A stretch of DNA of 64,000 nt from Klebsormidium nitens (GCA_000708835.1 DF237122.1:96850-160849), one strand, 5' to 3'. Positions 12,461-30,580 are shown, numbered from the stretch's first letter. Notes: a model not told the origin generated them from the sequence alone. Numbers and translations: made by a program.

Positions 12461-13369
12461 CCTGAAAACAGCTCAGGAACGCTAGAAGGAGACTGCCAAC
12501 TGCTGAAGATGTCTACAGACTACAGTGCAGCACCCTGAAAATTGGAATAGCTCCTGTACTACCTATGATAGCTATTAGCAGGGAGCCCGGCCGGGGCCAG
12601 CGCTATAACAAGGTGGCAACCCGCACGCCAGTATTAGCAGCCCCTCTCTAGATCCCTCGACTCTAGCATTTTCAACCGTTATCGGCAACTGTCTAAAAAG
12701 CCGGTAAGAAGCGGTGCTGGCACCAGCAACCGGCGCGGCGGGCTAGACTGCCCGAGGGTCTTGGCCCAGGCTCGCCTTGGACCGGCGGCAGCCGCCGCCA
12801 CCATGGTAACGGTTTTCTCTCTACTCGACTGCGTGGATCGATTTGAAAGATACGCGCGCTTGAAATCTTGAACGCATTTGACGTTGACTTCTTTGACCAC
12901 CTTCGACGACATTCAAATTGCATGGACAACAGTGGATTTCGAGCAGTCAACGCTGTCAAGTTTCGGACTTTCGTTATCGAAGACTGCGTTGAATGAAACT
13001 CGAAAGTGCAAGGCAATCCCGCAACGGAAATATCTTTGCTCGAGCAGGGCCGGAGCAGCCTGTCAACAGTGAAGGCTCGGAAGTCGGATCCAGGATTGGA
13101 GCAGCTTGCGAGTCCTGAGCCAATTGGAGGCTACAGCAAGCTCACAACCTCAGCATTGCATTCATTTCCATTTCGTGGTTGCGGACAGAAAAGCTGTTTT
13201 GCAAAAGCTGCGCAGCGCACAAGTAACGAAGCTTGGGGCATTTCTTTGCACTTGCATTTTGCTAGGCCTTTGAAGCGTGCTCTGGCGTCATTGCATTGAG
13301 ATCTGGGAATCTTACAACTTCCTTCAATCCTACCTCCGAAGAGGAGGAGGTACTGCAACTACTACGAGA
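12461..13369. promoter_or_regulatory. Divergent promoter region, RGTA / alpha-tubulin
   Basis: 909 bases separate the two outward-facing start codons. It must hold both promoters and 5' UTRs. Around 12585-12610 there is a GC-rich stretch with GGCCGGGGCC. I could not assign a TATA box or transcription start. An open frame at about 12693-13016 has no family match. Confidence 0.5.
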
Positions 13370-19330
<5,961 letters not shown>

Positions 19331-21017
19331 GAACATTTGCGTCACTGAGGCTTTCCATAGGTACCGCTGGGACTGTCAGGACATTGTAGGTGACTGGTCT
19401 TGCGTGCGTTTTGTAAGATGAGGACGAGGTTCGAGCGCCATTTCAGCTTAAACGAATTACTTGGGGCGTCATTGTTGACATTGCAGCGCGGTGTCTGGCC
19501 AGAGTCTGTAATTTAGGCTTCAGGAGAGCAGGTTGTGAACTTACCATTTCTTGGGCAGAATGGAGCGGCCGATCTGCCTTATGTTGACTGCTTACAAAGA
19601 AGGACGTACATGCAAGCGCTTTGACCTTATGCTGAAGATTCGAAAGCCGATCGGTTATCCTCTTGCAAGTTTTAGTTCCAGGCAACTTTCATTCGCCATG
19701 TTCACAGGGCACCAGTATCTTGGGCCTTCAAGATTCGGCTTGCAAGCTCTTGCTCAATCTTGTGTCACGTATCTAGCCTGTTGCATGTCGTCACAGCATG
19801 AGTACGTGTCGTGGCATGTACATGTCGTGGATCGATCTGCATATGCTCTTCAAATAATAATCTATGGGGATTGCGGTCGACCTTCACGTAGTGACCATAC
19901 AACAAAAGGCTGCACCGCAACAATTATCAACCATGGGACACGTCATCCCATGAAATTAAGCTGACGGTCGCCTATAGCAGGCGTGCTCTAGCCTGCATGA
20001 CGCACATGATTGATAGATGCAAGCTAGTTGTCACCAGAATACATGTGACATATGTTGCTGCGCATGCAGCCGCGCGCATATGACAGACTCGATCGAATGA
20101 TCTCATGCAGGTTGTGATTTATGTGTATATAGGCATGCAGCCATGACTGTATATGCATGCCAGCTTTCACACGAGCGGGCAAAATTCTCACGTACCACTA
20201 AAGGCGCAATATACTCACATCTAGCTTGCACTATTCATTGCGTTGTACGTGTGCTAGTACTCATAACAATTGTTACAACGAGATACGTACCACACATGGG
20301 CACGTGGGTACCATCGGCCATGATACCCACATTTCAGATGCATTTCCGGTCTTTCCAATCATGCAGCTTGAACATACAGCACAGTGCATGTATTCATCTG
20401 TACGTGCATGAGCGCGCGGCTCAAAGCAATATCAGACGCTCCGGTCATGTTCTGAAGACATGTGCGATTTCGCATTGTTACTCTGTGGCTAGTTCAAGCT
20501 TACCAGATTCAGTGATTGTAGGGTGCGCTTAGTAGTGTGCGTGAATCGACTTTTTACTTGAGGTCAACCTATCCATTGAGCCTGGCAGTCGATCCGGTCG
20601 CCGGACTCTGCGTTTTGCTTGCCACATGCTCGTCGAGGTACGATCAGGCTACACGGACCGCAGGCTAGAATCTGTGCAAAGAGGACTTGATGGTTCTATA
20701 ACAAGCCATCAGATATGCAAAATTTCATTCGATGGAGGAACCCGCATAACACCATCCCAGTACTCTTCTAGAGCAACTTGTGTTTGGCACGCTGAACCTC
20801 AGCTGTTGGTATAGACCAGACTTCATTTGACAGGCATTCACAATCACCACACAATTCGCTTGCGCGTCGAGCATTGTGATTGATTCGGCAAGTGTGACAG
20901 GTTCCAAACAAAAGACAAAAGACTGACTCGTTCCATTGTGCTGTTTGCACAGCTTGCTCAGGACTTCGAGCGGCAGTGTCAGTACTCTTCGAGAATTTCG
21001 GGACGAATTGGCATGCC
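19331..21017. other. Intergenic, no gene seen
   Basis: No reading frame resembles a protein. A candidate TGTAA signal for tubulin lies at 19412-19416. From about 19790 to 20560 the sequence is AT-richer and dense in CATG and GCATGC words, like several other spacers in the window. Confidence 0.5.
19412..19416 (+). terminator. candidate TGTAA polyadenylation signal of alpha-tubulin
   Basis: TGTAA lies 82 bases past the tubulin stop, a spacing normal for a 3' UTR. It matches the green-algal signal. Confidence 0.4.
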
Positions 21018-21839
21018 TCATACAATGTCCTCCGCTCGAGCCACGGCTGCGTTGGCGTTCCCTGCCGGCGGCCTTTGCAACACTCCCCCAATCAACCGCA
21101 CCGGAGACGCGTTTTCAGTCACCGTCTCCACTTGGATCCAATCCAACTGGAAGGGGCTCGACCGTTTCAAACTTGCAACGAACGCTATCCCCAACCATAT
21201 GGTTCCTGTGAGCGCCCAGAAATCACTTATCCCCTGAAACAATCCCCAACCTATAAGGTAACCCACTATAATCCCCGCTAAATGTCCTACAAAGCTGGCC
21301 TGTGGAACTATGATTGACGTGAAGATGAGTGACTCGAACGGGGCGAAGCTGATTGGGAGGTTGAGAAGTCCTAAAAGATTCAGGTTTGATGACGGTTGCA
21401 AGCAGCTAAGAATGGTCATAAGACCAAACACGACGCAACTATAACCGACAGCTGTTACCCGCTTATACCGCTCCATCCGGAAGCGATGGGACAAGACATG
21501 GTACATTCCCAGAACGAGCGCGCCAGATAAGAACACCAGCAGAACTGTGTATTTCAGATACTGTCGCCACCCCAATTGCGCGTGCACTGGATTCTCGATG
21601 ATCCCCAGGCTCCAAAGGGCACTCATGTTGAACATCAGATGGATGAAACTTATGTGGGAAAAAGCTGCCGTGACAACCCTCCAGTACTGGCCAGACTCCA
21701 CCACCGCCTCGTAGCTTATGCCAACATCTGAATAGCCTATACCATGCTTCTGGATGTACAACCATACTGCTGTGCACAGGACAATGAGGCAGCTGGTTGC
21801 GGGCTTGTCTACCACCTCATAGAGGATTGGCCGTCCCAT
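21018..21839 (-). CDS. Rhomboid-like protease (RBL13 type)
   Basis: Intramembrane serine protease of the rhomboid family, closest to the plant RBL13 group. A single exon of 273 aa. It starts [17 protein letters not shown], as RBL13 proteins do. It then shows several membrane segments, the [10 protein letters not shown] motif (HxxxHxxxN), the serine motif GYSCVVFG, the highly conserved [19 protein letters not shown] run and the histidine motif GHLAG. Both catalytic residues are therefore present and the enzyme is probably active. The C-terminus is a hydrophilic tail. The frame remains open upstream to 21929, which would add 30 residues; I prefer 21839 because it matches the family start. It is probably located in the endomembrane system or an organelle; the sequence does not decide this. 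Confidence 0.92.
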   Translation of the reverse strand: MGRPILYEVVDKPATSCLIVLCTAVWLYIQKHGIGYSDVGISYEAVVESGQYWRVVTAAFSHISFIHLMFNMSALWSLGIIENPVHAQLGWRQYLKYTVLLVFLSGALVLGMYHVLSHRFRMERYKRVTAVGYSCVVFGLMTILSCLQPSSNLNLLGLLNLPISFAPFESLIFTSIIVPQASFVGHLAGIIVGYLIGWGLFQGISDFWALTGTIWLGIAFVASLKRSSPFQLDWIQVETVTENASPVRLIGGVLQRPPAGNANAAVARAEDIV

Positions 21840-23061
21840 CGTGTGGAACAAGCCGCCAGCGTAGATCAGCACCGCAATCCGGGGCCCTGCTGAAGCATCG
21901 GTAAGCACATTCTGCCTTGTCAAATCCAAGCTTCAACGTAGAAGCAGGAGATGCCTGCACAGTAAGTTCGAACTTTTGGCAGCCAGTTCGCTCGCTAGCG
22001 TCTTACTAATTCCCTACAATCCTTGCGACAAGGGCGTCGAACTCTGCCATTGAAGTATCAGACGCTCTATAAAGCCTGCCCTCGGCAGATATATTCGGGC
22101 CTAACTAAATGCCCTTCTGTAGGAAGGCAATCTAGGTGTATGTAGCGGATTGCAGCTTGCCCCCGGCGCTCCTCAACACACTGCTCTCTCGCTCTTGAGT
22201 CTCCTGACATTAGTCATCAAACGAGGGAATCCTTTCAAGTTTCACAACCACGACGGCTTTCTTTCTGCAGCGCCACCTTCTTAGGCAAAGTGGCGGTTCC
22301 CCAGACGACCAATTGCCGTCGCATGCCGTTCGGGTAACAACGAGGTGCCCTTGTAACGAGCTCGTGCAATTCGTATCAAAAGGGAACCGGCATTAGAACC
22401 GCCATGAAGCAGGCAGTGTGAACAGCCCTGGCAGATTAGGGTTTGCCAGCGCTGCTGAGCTTCATGAGCTCATGCAAGCGATGGCGTAAAGGTATGGTGT
22501 ATGGTGTGAGTAACCAAGCTTTGCAAAACGCAACTGCAGAGGGTTTGCTGATGACACCATGACGGTTTGTCTGTTACCATGGCCAGTGCAAAAGTCAGTC
22601 ACTCCCTTGAACAGCTCCTACTTTGCAGAAATGCACTGATCAATGATCATAAAGTGGTCAGTTCTACAGAGCTTCAAGTTGCATCAGCAGTGCTGGCAGC
22701 TGTGGCTCAGTGATGCAAGGATCCGTTCTTCCATGTCCCAAACATCAGTCCTTCCTTTTTTGGACATCAGAATCGATGTGTTCCCTCTAGCTGTAGACGG
22801 GCAACAGCTGGGCCTGAGTAGAGCAGGTGGCGTTGAGCTCGTTTGAGCCCTCGGTGGACATCCAGAGCTGAGCTCTCCTGCCCTCCGGGCTTGTTTCTGT
22901 TAAGGTTGAACCAAGATGAATCACAAGCAGGCGGGGAGCAGTTTTCAGGAACTTGTCCGGAAAATTGGAATTCATGCAGAAATGTAGGACACCTGGATCT
23001 ACTTTGGAGTGCTCATGTCCAATCTGAGCACTTACTGGCTTAGTTTTGGTTAGCTACAAAC
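21840..23061. other. Intergenic, possible 3' part of an unidentified minus-strand gene
   Basis: No solid gene. On the minus strand around 22780-22980 one frame is open and could hold downstream exons of the unidentified gene that starts at 23370, but the frames are ambiguous and I cannot choose one. Confidence 0.35.
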
Positions 23062-23370
23062 CTTGAGCTCATTGGTTTTTGATTTATGCTTGTCTGCTGA
23101 CGAAGCAAGTTTCCTGACTTCTCTCAAAGCTAGGCTGCAAAGGAACCACATAATGAACTCACAAAACATGGTGTGAGGATGCAAAGATGGCTTGCTGAGA
23201 ATATTCGCAACAACAGGTGAGGGTTCAATCCTGATGGACTTATCACGAGAGCTCTTTTTGATGTACACGTGGAGCTCAGGTCGTTCAATCTGGCACTGCA
23301 ACTGTTGGTAATTGGACAAAAACACCTGACTTGTTTCAGGCGGTGAGCACAAGACTTCTCCAAAATCCAT
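23062..23370 (-). CDS. Unidentified coding exon, divergent from the sulfotransferase-like gene
   Basis: From an ATG at 23370 the minus strand reads 103 codons to a possible GTTTGT donor at 23061. The protein begins MDFGEVLCSPPETSQVFLSN and continues with a charged, protein-like composition (IKKSSRDKSIRIEPSP), a short hydrophobic segment and a basic Lys-rich end. I do not recognise it. Its start is 292 bases from the outward-facing sulfotransferase-like gene, which fits a shared divergent promoter. Downstream exons are not resolved. It may be a chance open frame. Confidence 0.3.
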
Positions 23371-23661
23371 ATGGAGGTGGAATTAGCTTTTCTTGGTTGC
23401 CTTTTGGGCCACCAATCAGCAAAGCTAAGATCTGTATTGAATTAACTCGTCTGTTCATGTGAGCAAGAACGTATTACCACTTGCCTTCTATCATAGGGCG
23501 GAGTGTTCCATGATGCTTATTGCGAGAACTTGACAAAAATTAGTCCAAGATTGCAGAAAAGCTGGAGTGAGCCAAAGTGTACAATTTGATATGACCACCG
23601 AAAATTTTCTCGTGTTGCCTACAGTGACAGCAGGGAAGCGGGGAGTATAAGGGCTGTCAAG

Positions 23662-26600
23662 ATGCTGACATCATTTGCCGCTGGCAAGGGCCTTGTGCTG
23701 CTCACGTTTGCCATGCTTGGCTGGTACATCAGCATGGCTGTGGGCAGTCCAACCATGAGACAAGGCCTTTTCAGAAGTGAGCACACAATCCGGACGTGTA
23801 CCAGTATCAATAATCTGAAAGCAGTGACTATCTTGAGCTCAAGAGCATCTTCCTGGCTGCTTCTTAAATCTGTGTCTTGGTTCTAGCGGCTTCGGAGGCT
23901 GCCCGGTGCCTTCCGCTCTTTTGTAAACGTTGGTAAAGTTGTCATCATCTGAGGCAATTTTTTGGCCTAAAAATGGTCACATCAGTGCTCAGCATGGCCT
24001 GTTCGACATCGTTCTTTCGAAGCCAACACTATCTTCCCCAGCTTGCTCATACCAAAACTTGTTCTCTATTGGTGCAGGACACTTACCCGTCCAAGTCATG
24101 TCGCCTGATGCTTACATCAGCAGTGACGTCACGGCCCAGAAGGCCGAAGACGGTCTTGGGATCTTTCACAGCACGAATCGGAATGAAGACGGCATCATAG
24201 ATAAGGGCACAGGTTACAAAGGGGAGTTCGCAACAGTCAGCCAGGATGGAAAACCGGCTACAGCAACAAGGCACGCCAGCAAGGTTGCGCGGGTAGCCGT
24301 CCCCCTTCACACGTTCACAATGCCGAGCTCGACGAACAAGTCACAGCAGTCTCGAAACAAAACGCATTTAAGGTCAGAAAGAGTTCACCGTGGGCCTGCC
24401 ACGTGCCCCCCCCTCAAAACCGGAGCGAATCTGCCCCGCCGAATCTATCCTCGTCGGGACCGGGGGAACTGTTCGTGCACCCCGGTGGCGCCGTTCATTC
24501 TGCTGTCGATGCAGCGGTCGGGGAGCGGGTGGCTGGAGACACTGCTCAACAGCCACCCGAACGTGCAGAGTCACGGCGAGCTGTTCCAAGTGAGGAAGAG
24601 GGGGGATGGGTGGCGGGAGATGCAGGCGGCGTTGGAAGAAGTGTTTGAGTTTGGGAGAGTGTCCGAGGAGCAGGAATGCCTCTCGGCTGTGGGGCTCAAG
24701 TGGATGTTGAATCAGGTGAGACATACAGGGCTGAGCGCCTTGCGAAGACACCGAATGGCATTGCAATACGGTTAGCGCGAGTGGTTGTAAGAAGGCGCTG
24801 CGGTCTCTAGCGCGTTTTCTTCATTTGTGCCGGACTGACAGGTTGAGTCTAATTGAGCCCTGGTCGCCACGAGCTTGGATCACGAACGAGGCAGTGCATG
24901 AAGAAAGCACTATGATAAGGAGGCTCGCATGGAAGTCGGTTCTCCTTCGATGCACGTTTGTCAAAGACCGGTCCTTCTTCCCGTTGAGCACACAATCCCT
25001 TGAAAATAAATGAGTGATTCCATCTTGTAAGCTCCCTGTGACGCCCAGAACACGTCATTGCTGTAATTATTGAGTCGAGCTGCCCGACTTCGCACCAGAG
25101 TTCGAAGTAAAAGCACGGATACGAATCGAGCTGATTCAGGAGAGGTGAGAACGTCCGGCAAGGCTGATGTCGAGGCTCCTTGTCGTTACAGCACCAAAAG
25201 CAGATTCCGCTTGCACGGCGCGAAAGTCTCACATCCACGGAACGTAACGCACAGCCTGACACCTGTTTCACCGTTACAGGGCGCCCTTCAGTACCGGCGC
25301 GAGCTGGTCGAGTACGTGCGCGCGCGGGGCGTGTCCGTGGTGCTGCTGGTGCGGCGGAACAGCCTGCGGCGGCTCATCTCCGTGCTGGCCAACATTTACG
25401 ACCAGGGGAAGAAGCTGGTGGACGGGAAGAAGCACCGGAGCCACGTGCACTCCGCGGAGGAGGTGGGCTTTCCAGCGCTTGTCCTGAACTGCCCTGTCTA
25501 GTTACCTGCACGATCTTGTCGAGCTAGTTCAAATGGGTCACGTTGAAACCGCCCAGCTGGGAAAATCTTCGGCCGCTGGAACTGGTTACAAGCGTCCTTT
25601 TCTCCAAGCACGAAACAAGAAACTGGAATAACCAATCCGACGTCCCAGTCGGTCACGTTTTTGCTCCTGGCGCACTTTCAGTCGGTTGAGGAGGGGGAAA
25701 GAGATTGATATTTTGTGCTGACGCCACAGCTTGCGATGCGTTCGAGGCGGCACCTCGCACTAGAAACATTGCAATCCAACAGGAAGAATGAGAGCGAGAC
25801 TGCCTGTGCTGACGTCACAGCTCGTCACGTGTCCACGATTGCCAAGCCGGCGCATTTTGAGTCATAATATAGTCCGCCACCTTGAAGAAAGAAACGGACG
25901 ATCCGTTCGCTGACGTCACAGCTCGACAGGGTCCGCGATCGGCCAAGCTGGCGCACTTCGCGTCAAAACGTCGGAAGAACGATCCGTTCGCTGACGTCTT
26001 GCCACGTGTCCGCAGGCGGCCAAGCTGGCGCACTTCCGGCCGCGGCTCAACCCCGGCACGCTGCTCCCGCACCTGCGCCACGTGCAGCGGACGACGGACG
26101 CCGCCGTCGATTTGCTCGCGGACACGCGGCACCTGGTGCTCCACTACGAAGACCTGGTGGCGGACTCGAGGGTACGGTTCCGGTCGTTCCGTTTCCGTTC
26201 GCCGTGAATGCGTCGTTCCGCCGCTGTTTGCGGTCTGCCGAAGTGTATGGCGCTCCTGTGAAGCGTTGTTGTGACGAATGGGAGGGTGCGGTTTCGTTAT
26301 ACAAGTATTTTCCGTCGGGACTCACTTGGCAACAGATAATGCATTGCGCCGGCTTGGGAAGGAGCCTTGATCGGATACTTCTTTCAATGGTAGCGTGCAA
26401 TAATGCCTTGATTCCGTCACCAACTCTTACGGTTACGGTCCAGGGATATCTAACTGACCTCAAAACATGGCAGCGCCTTTTCTTGTTGCCAGAAGCAGTC
26501 CTTGCAAAGTTACTGACGCCACCTTGCCGGAAATTGCAGGTCGTCGACCGCTTACAGGCCTTCCTCGGGTTGCCCCCCCGGTTGCTGAGGAGCAAGCAGG

Positions 26601-26698
26601 TGCAGATTCACCGAGAGGGCCTCGAGCAGCACATCGCAAACTGGGACGAGGTCAAGAGTATCTTGACCGGCACAGAGTTCGAGCACATGCTGCAATGA
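23662..26698 (+). CDS. Membrane-anchored sulfotransferase-like protein
   Basis: Resembles the plant P-loop sulfotransferase-like family that includes Arabidopsis At3g50620, which should transfer sulfate from PAPS; the substrate is unknown. Five exons: 23662-23776, 24078-24715, 25280-25462, 26016-26171, 26540-26698; 416 aa with consistent phases. Exon 1 gives a signal anchor (LVLLTFAMLGWYISMAV), placing the catalytic domain in the Golgi lumen by family analogy. A poorly conserved stem follows, then the phosphosulfate-binding loop LSMQRSGSGWLETLLNSHP (about residue 184), VGLKWMLNQ, VVLLVRRNSLRRLISVLAN (the 3'-phosphate-site region), LVLHYEDL and the C-terminal IHREGLEQHIANWDEV. The terminal part aligns well with the family as I remember it. 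The intron before exon 4 is a tandem array. A TGTAA motif lies 63 bases after the stop. Confidence 0.88.
25639..26040 (+). repeat. Five-copy degenerate tandem array ending in exon 4
   Basis: Units start at about 25639, 25720, 25811, 25912 and 25993, with spacings of 81, 91, 101 and 81. Each opens with TGACGTC or a close variant, and several continue into CCAAGCTGGCGCACTT, which in the last copy is the start of exon 4. Exact TGACGTCA occurs at about 25810 and 25911. Confidence 0.85.
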
Positions 26699-28706
26699 GA
26701 GGCAGGCGGAAGTTCGGTTCTGCGGTCGACATCTTTTGAACGTACCGCTGAATCGCGTGTTGTAAAGTAGAAAGCGGGGGATTGCCGGGTCAAACGGTGT
26801 GCAGGAAAGGTTGAATCATTCACCGCCACTCACTGCTTGGGATGTTGAAGTCCCGGCTCAGAAATGCGGGAACGGCATGCGGTGTTTGCGTCCGAGGACG
26901 CGATTCTTTCATGATAGCGTGTACGAAGCAACTCGATAATTGACCGGACGTTAGGACGTAAGTAGATGCATTCCACTTAAGATAAGGCAGAGCATTGGAA
27001 TTCGATGCTCTGCTTAGTGGTACCGTTCAAAAGTCTCAGTTGCACCATCTCCTGCCAAATGCCTTTCATCACCTCTGACGCTTGTGACCTTGTGTATCAA
27101 CAGCCGCGCTGCACGCGAATCTATCGGGAATGCGCTTTTCAGGTCATCATGCATTTTGCATGTATAGCTGTACGGCCTCTGTTGAGACGTCTGCAAAAAT
27201 AGATTAAGTAAGGCAACATGCAATTGATGGGGCGCTTGCGCAGCTCAGGCAAGCCTATGGAGGGGGCCGGCCATGTGCGAAAATGCAACGGCTTGCAGCT
27301 ATATGATGTACGAGGGAACATTCGAGGACATTGCTTTTGTATTTTCTCTTCATGAAGAACATATATGACCTAATGAGGTCACATGAAAGCCATGCAATTG
27401 TCGGATGCAATTTTCGATGGAAGCAAGGCAAAAGCGTGGATCCAAACTTTTTCAATCCGTTGGACTTCCATTCGATCGAATCAGTGAAAAAGCCTCGACT
27501 CAACAAGAGCTTGAGTAGCGATAAGGAAGTGCGACTTCGAAGACTCGCAAAATTCTCTTGCGCGTACTGTCGAATCGTGCAGCAGGTTTTTTCCACAGTC
27601 TTACAGACGCAATTTAGACGGACGGTCTGGATTATTCGTCAGCTCACGGGAGAATCGATTATGCATGACCTCCTGATTGGCAGATGTCCCGGTCGGACCC
27701 TTGTTGGCGGTTGCGGTTTTCTTCGGAGCCTGAGGCTTGCATGTTATATGATCTGGGTTCACGTAACTGTATCTTGATCGGCTCTTTCACAAATCTGGAC
27801 AAACGAACCCAGTTCAGTGCATCGGATTGGTCGGGAGACACCCCCGAGGACGCGACTGGATGCAGACTCGGCTATGTCAACACTCCGCGCCTCACAACGT
27901 CGGCCCGGCTTTTTTGATAACCCTCGATATGTCACTCTCAAGCTACTACTGTGAGACTTCGACTCGAATTCCGCGGGAAGCTCCTGCATGACAAGAAGTC
28001 GTTTGCGCGGGGACTTTATTTGGAAAGGCAGACTTTGAGAATGCCAAGGCAATAATCTTACTTAGTGCTTTCCGGTTTCAAGATGAATTCAAACTTCGAG
28101 AGAAAGCGCGCGGAGGCAACATAGCAAGTCTGTCTGAAATTCAGGACTCAAGAGGCAGAGAGTCTACAGTAGTATCATCTGATTACCCTACGTCAATTCC
28201 AAGAATGCGCATGCATCTGGTGCCAGTAGAAAAGAAGCTACAGTTATCATATAGCCGCAGTGAGCCGCAGCTCAGAGCTTCTTTTCTTTTCCAACTTTCG
28301 CGTCATAGTGTTCCTTCTTTGGCGCAAAGATCAAGGTTGTCGGGAGCCATGCACAGTTATTGGTGAATCATATCAGTTAAGTAATGTTCAGCGCTGAAGA
28401 TCTGGGTGGGTGTCCCAATTTCTGGAGGGCGCTCCGACTACTGCTCGGAACAAACCGACAAGTGACTCGTTGCGGCCAAAAGTTGTGGAAAGGCCACGGA
28501 GGTGTCTCTCTGCATTGCAGCTCAGATAGAGGGCCTGGCTCGTATCAGGACAACGATGAAGCCTTCCGTAGTCTCTTTCGCGAAATGGTTGGGCTTCCTG
28601 ATCCTCAAGCACCTGAAAGCTAAGGCTTATTGAGCGCCTTCTCTGGCATACCTCTTTGCGAACACCCTTCTCTGCCAGCTCTGATCAAGGAAGCCATCCT
28701 TTCAAG
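26699..28706. other. Intergenic; upstream of the homeodomain gene
   Basis: A TGTAA motif at 26761-26765 may end the sulfotransferase-like transcript. No gene is supported between. A 79-codon frame with ATG at 28384 and stop at 28621 sits just upstream of the homeodomain gene in another frame; it could be an upstream ORF or chance. Confidence 0.45.
26761..26765 (+). terminator. candidate TGTAA polyadenylation signal of sulfotransferase-like gene
   Basis: TGTAA, 63 bases past the stop at 26698, consistent with the green-algal signal. Confidence 0.4.
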
Positions 28707-30580
28707 ATGGAAGTACCTGCAGGACTCGAGCAAAGTGAACTGCAGCAATGTTCAACGCTCGAGACATGCTTCGTGGACATCCCTAACTTTTTAGATACAA
28801 ATTCTGACCAGTGCACTGAGAGAATAGGAGGAGATACTGACTGCTCAGAAGGACCTGCTGGTTACAGCCAGTCTTGTGAAGCAACCAATACCTTCGACGT
28901 GAGCAACTTCCTGGAGCTAGACTTTGCGTTCGAGAAACCAATTGGCTCAGCGCTGGAGAGGCGAAGCTCGGGGCAATCAAAGACTGGAAAGGAAGACAGA
29001 AGCATGGTCAACCTGCTCGGGGTTTCGTCTAGTCAGGAATGTCGTGCTTGCGTGCCGAATCGTCTGAGCGAAGAATCCACGCAGTCAGTTGGTGGCATGC
29101 AAACGCCTTTTAAGCTTGGCTACTACAAATCAGAAGCAGACCTCTTTCCGGACTTTGCTAAGAAGAAGGAGGCGATGCTCTTCGTTCCATTAACAGGGAG
29201 CTCAGCTGATCGCAGCGGGAAGCGGAAGCATATTGCAGTCGATCGTGAGATGCCTACCATTACTGAGCTGGGTCAGGAACAAGATTTCAATGCCCTCGCA
29301 CCAGCAGCAATCAAGAAACTCAGAGTTGACATGGGAGTGGATACCAGCGAAGACAAGCACGGAAGCACAACTGACTCACCTCGAGCAGCACGGTCGAAGC
29401 GCAGGAAGAAGTCCACAGAATCCATCGACCATTCGGCAGATGTGAAGTCTGAGTTGAGGAAAAGGGAGGCCGATAGTGTGATCAATCTTGGCACGCCGGA
29501 TTCTGTCGTCTCAGACCTTCCCATCATTGGAATAAAAAGAAAAGCGCAAGCACGTGAGGAGGATGGAGGGGGAAGGGAAGAAGCTCAGACCGATGGGATT
29601 GTGCTGATGCCTAGCTCTCCAAACCTGCCCCGAAGGAAGGCTTCCCGTGTGCTGAAGCTTACCGCGTCTGCGAAGAAAACGGCAAATAAGCTCTCTTTGG
29701 AGAAGGAACCAGAAGCAGAGATCTACTCCAGAAAGAGAGCATCAGCTAGGCTGGTTTCAGAGGGGCTTGAAACAGCTGAGGCAGTAACGCAGGATCGCAG
29801 GGTTGGAAAGGCGGCAAAGCGACCCGTAAGTGCTCTCGTACATCTCTTTGATTGTGTTTGTGTTTGTTTGTTTTGAGGTTCTAAGACGTGCTAGAGAAGG
29901 TCCTCCTAAATTAGCTACATGAGATCAAGCTCTGCAGAACGCGTTATCTTGCACCAACTTTTGATCATCTGCATGAAACCTGCCTCTTTACAGAGCTGGT
30001 AATGACAGCAGAAGTGGCGCCGAGAACAGTGCGGAGCGTTTCGACAACTATGGCTGCTGTTACTTATGTTCCTTGCCTGCGTGCCTTCTGAACTGCTCGT
30101 TTGACGTTCATGAAGCTTCCGAAGAAGAGCGTACAGATCCTGACCGACTGGACCCAGAGCGAGAACGTCGTCCCATACCCTGACAAGAATACCAGGCACC
30201 AACTGGCAGTCGCCGCTGGGCTCTCGTTTCAACAGGTGCGTTTCAAAGCGGGACTCTTCATCACAAACCAGAGAGACTGAACACGTTTCAATATGCTAGA
30301 CAATCGCGAATTGAATGGAGATTTGCCAATGACCACATAACAGTGCACAAAGTTGACGTTCCGTTCAAATCCAGAATCCCTTGCGGATAGGAACAGGGCC
30401 TCAGGATCATCGCGTGCGACTGTGCTCCTACCTGTGACCTGTTAACTGATGACGTGGCTGTGGCTGATGTCATGTCAGGTTAACAGCTGGCTTGCTGCCG
30501 CACGGACCAAGACGGGTCTCATCGAAGTGCCAGCACACCTAAAGAGGGGAAGGAAGGCGGTGCGGGGGAGTGCCGGCTGA
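28707..30580 (+). CDS. TALE-like homeodomain protein lacking Asn51
   Basis: Probable nuclear DNA-binding protein or a derivative of one. Three exons: 28707-29825, 30116-30235, 30479-30580; 446 aa, all junctions phase 0. Residues 1-373 are mostly disordered and charged, with basic clusters such as RSKRRKKS that could be nuclear signals. Residues 374-422 form a TALE/KN-type homeodomain: LPKKSVQILTDW, then the PYP insertion signature (NVVPYPDKN), LAVAAGL, then VNSWLAAAR. The recognition-helix motif WFxNxR has become WLAAAR, so the invariant Asn51 is Ala (residue 420) and Phe49 is Leu. A short Arg/Lys-rich end follows. KNOX and BELL partner domains are not visible. The acceptor of exon 2 (TGAAG|CTT) is weak but fits frame and homology. 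Confidence 0.75.

Noticed and set aside
12693-13016. Open frames between RGTA and tubulin, including an ATG in a CCACCATGG context at 12801
   Set aside because: Good start context alone. The following frame is short with no recognisable protein, and the region is the divergent promoter.
21840-21929. 30-residue N-terminal extension of the rhomboid
   Set aside because: The family starts at MGRPxxYE, matching 21839. The extra residues have no counterpart I know.
29826-29876. C-terminal end LVHLFDCVCVCLF of the homeodomain protein
   Set aside because: This is intron sequence after a GTAAGT donor. The homeodomain continues in the next exon.
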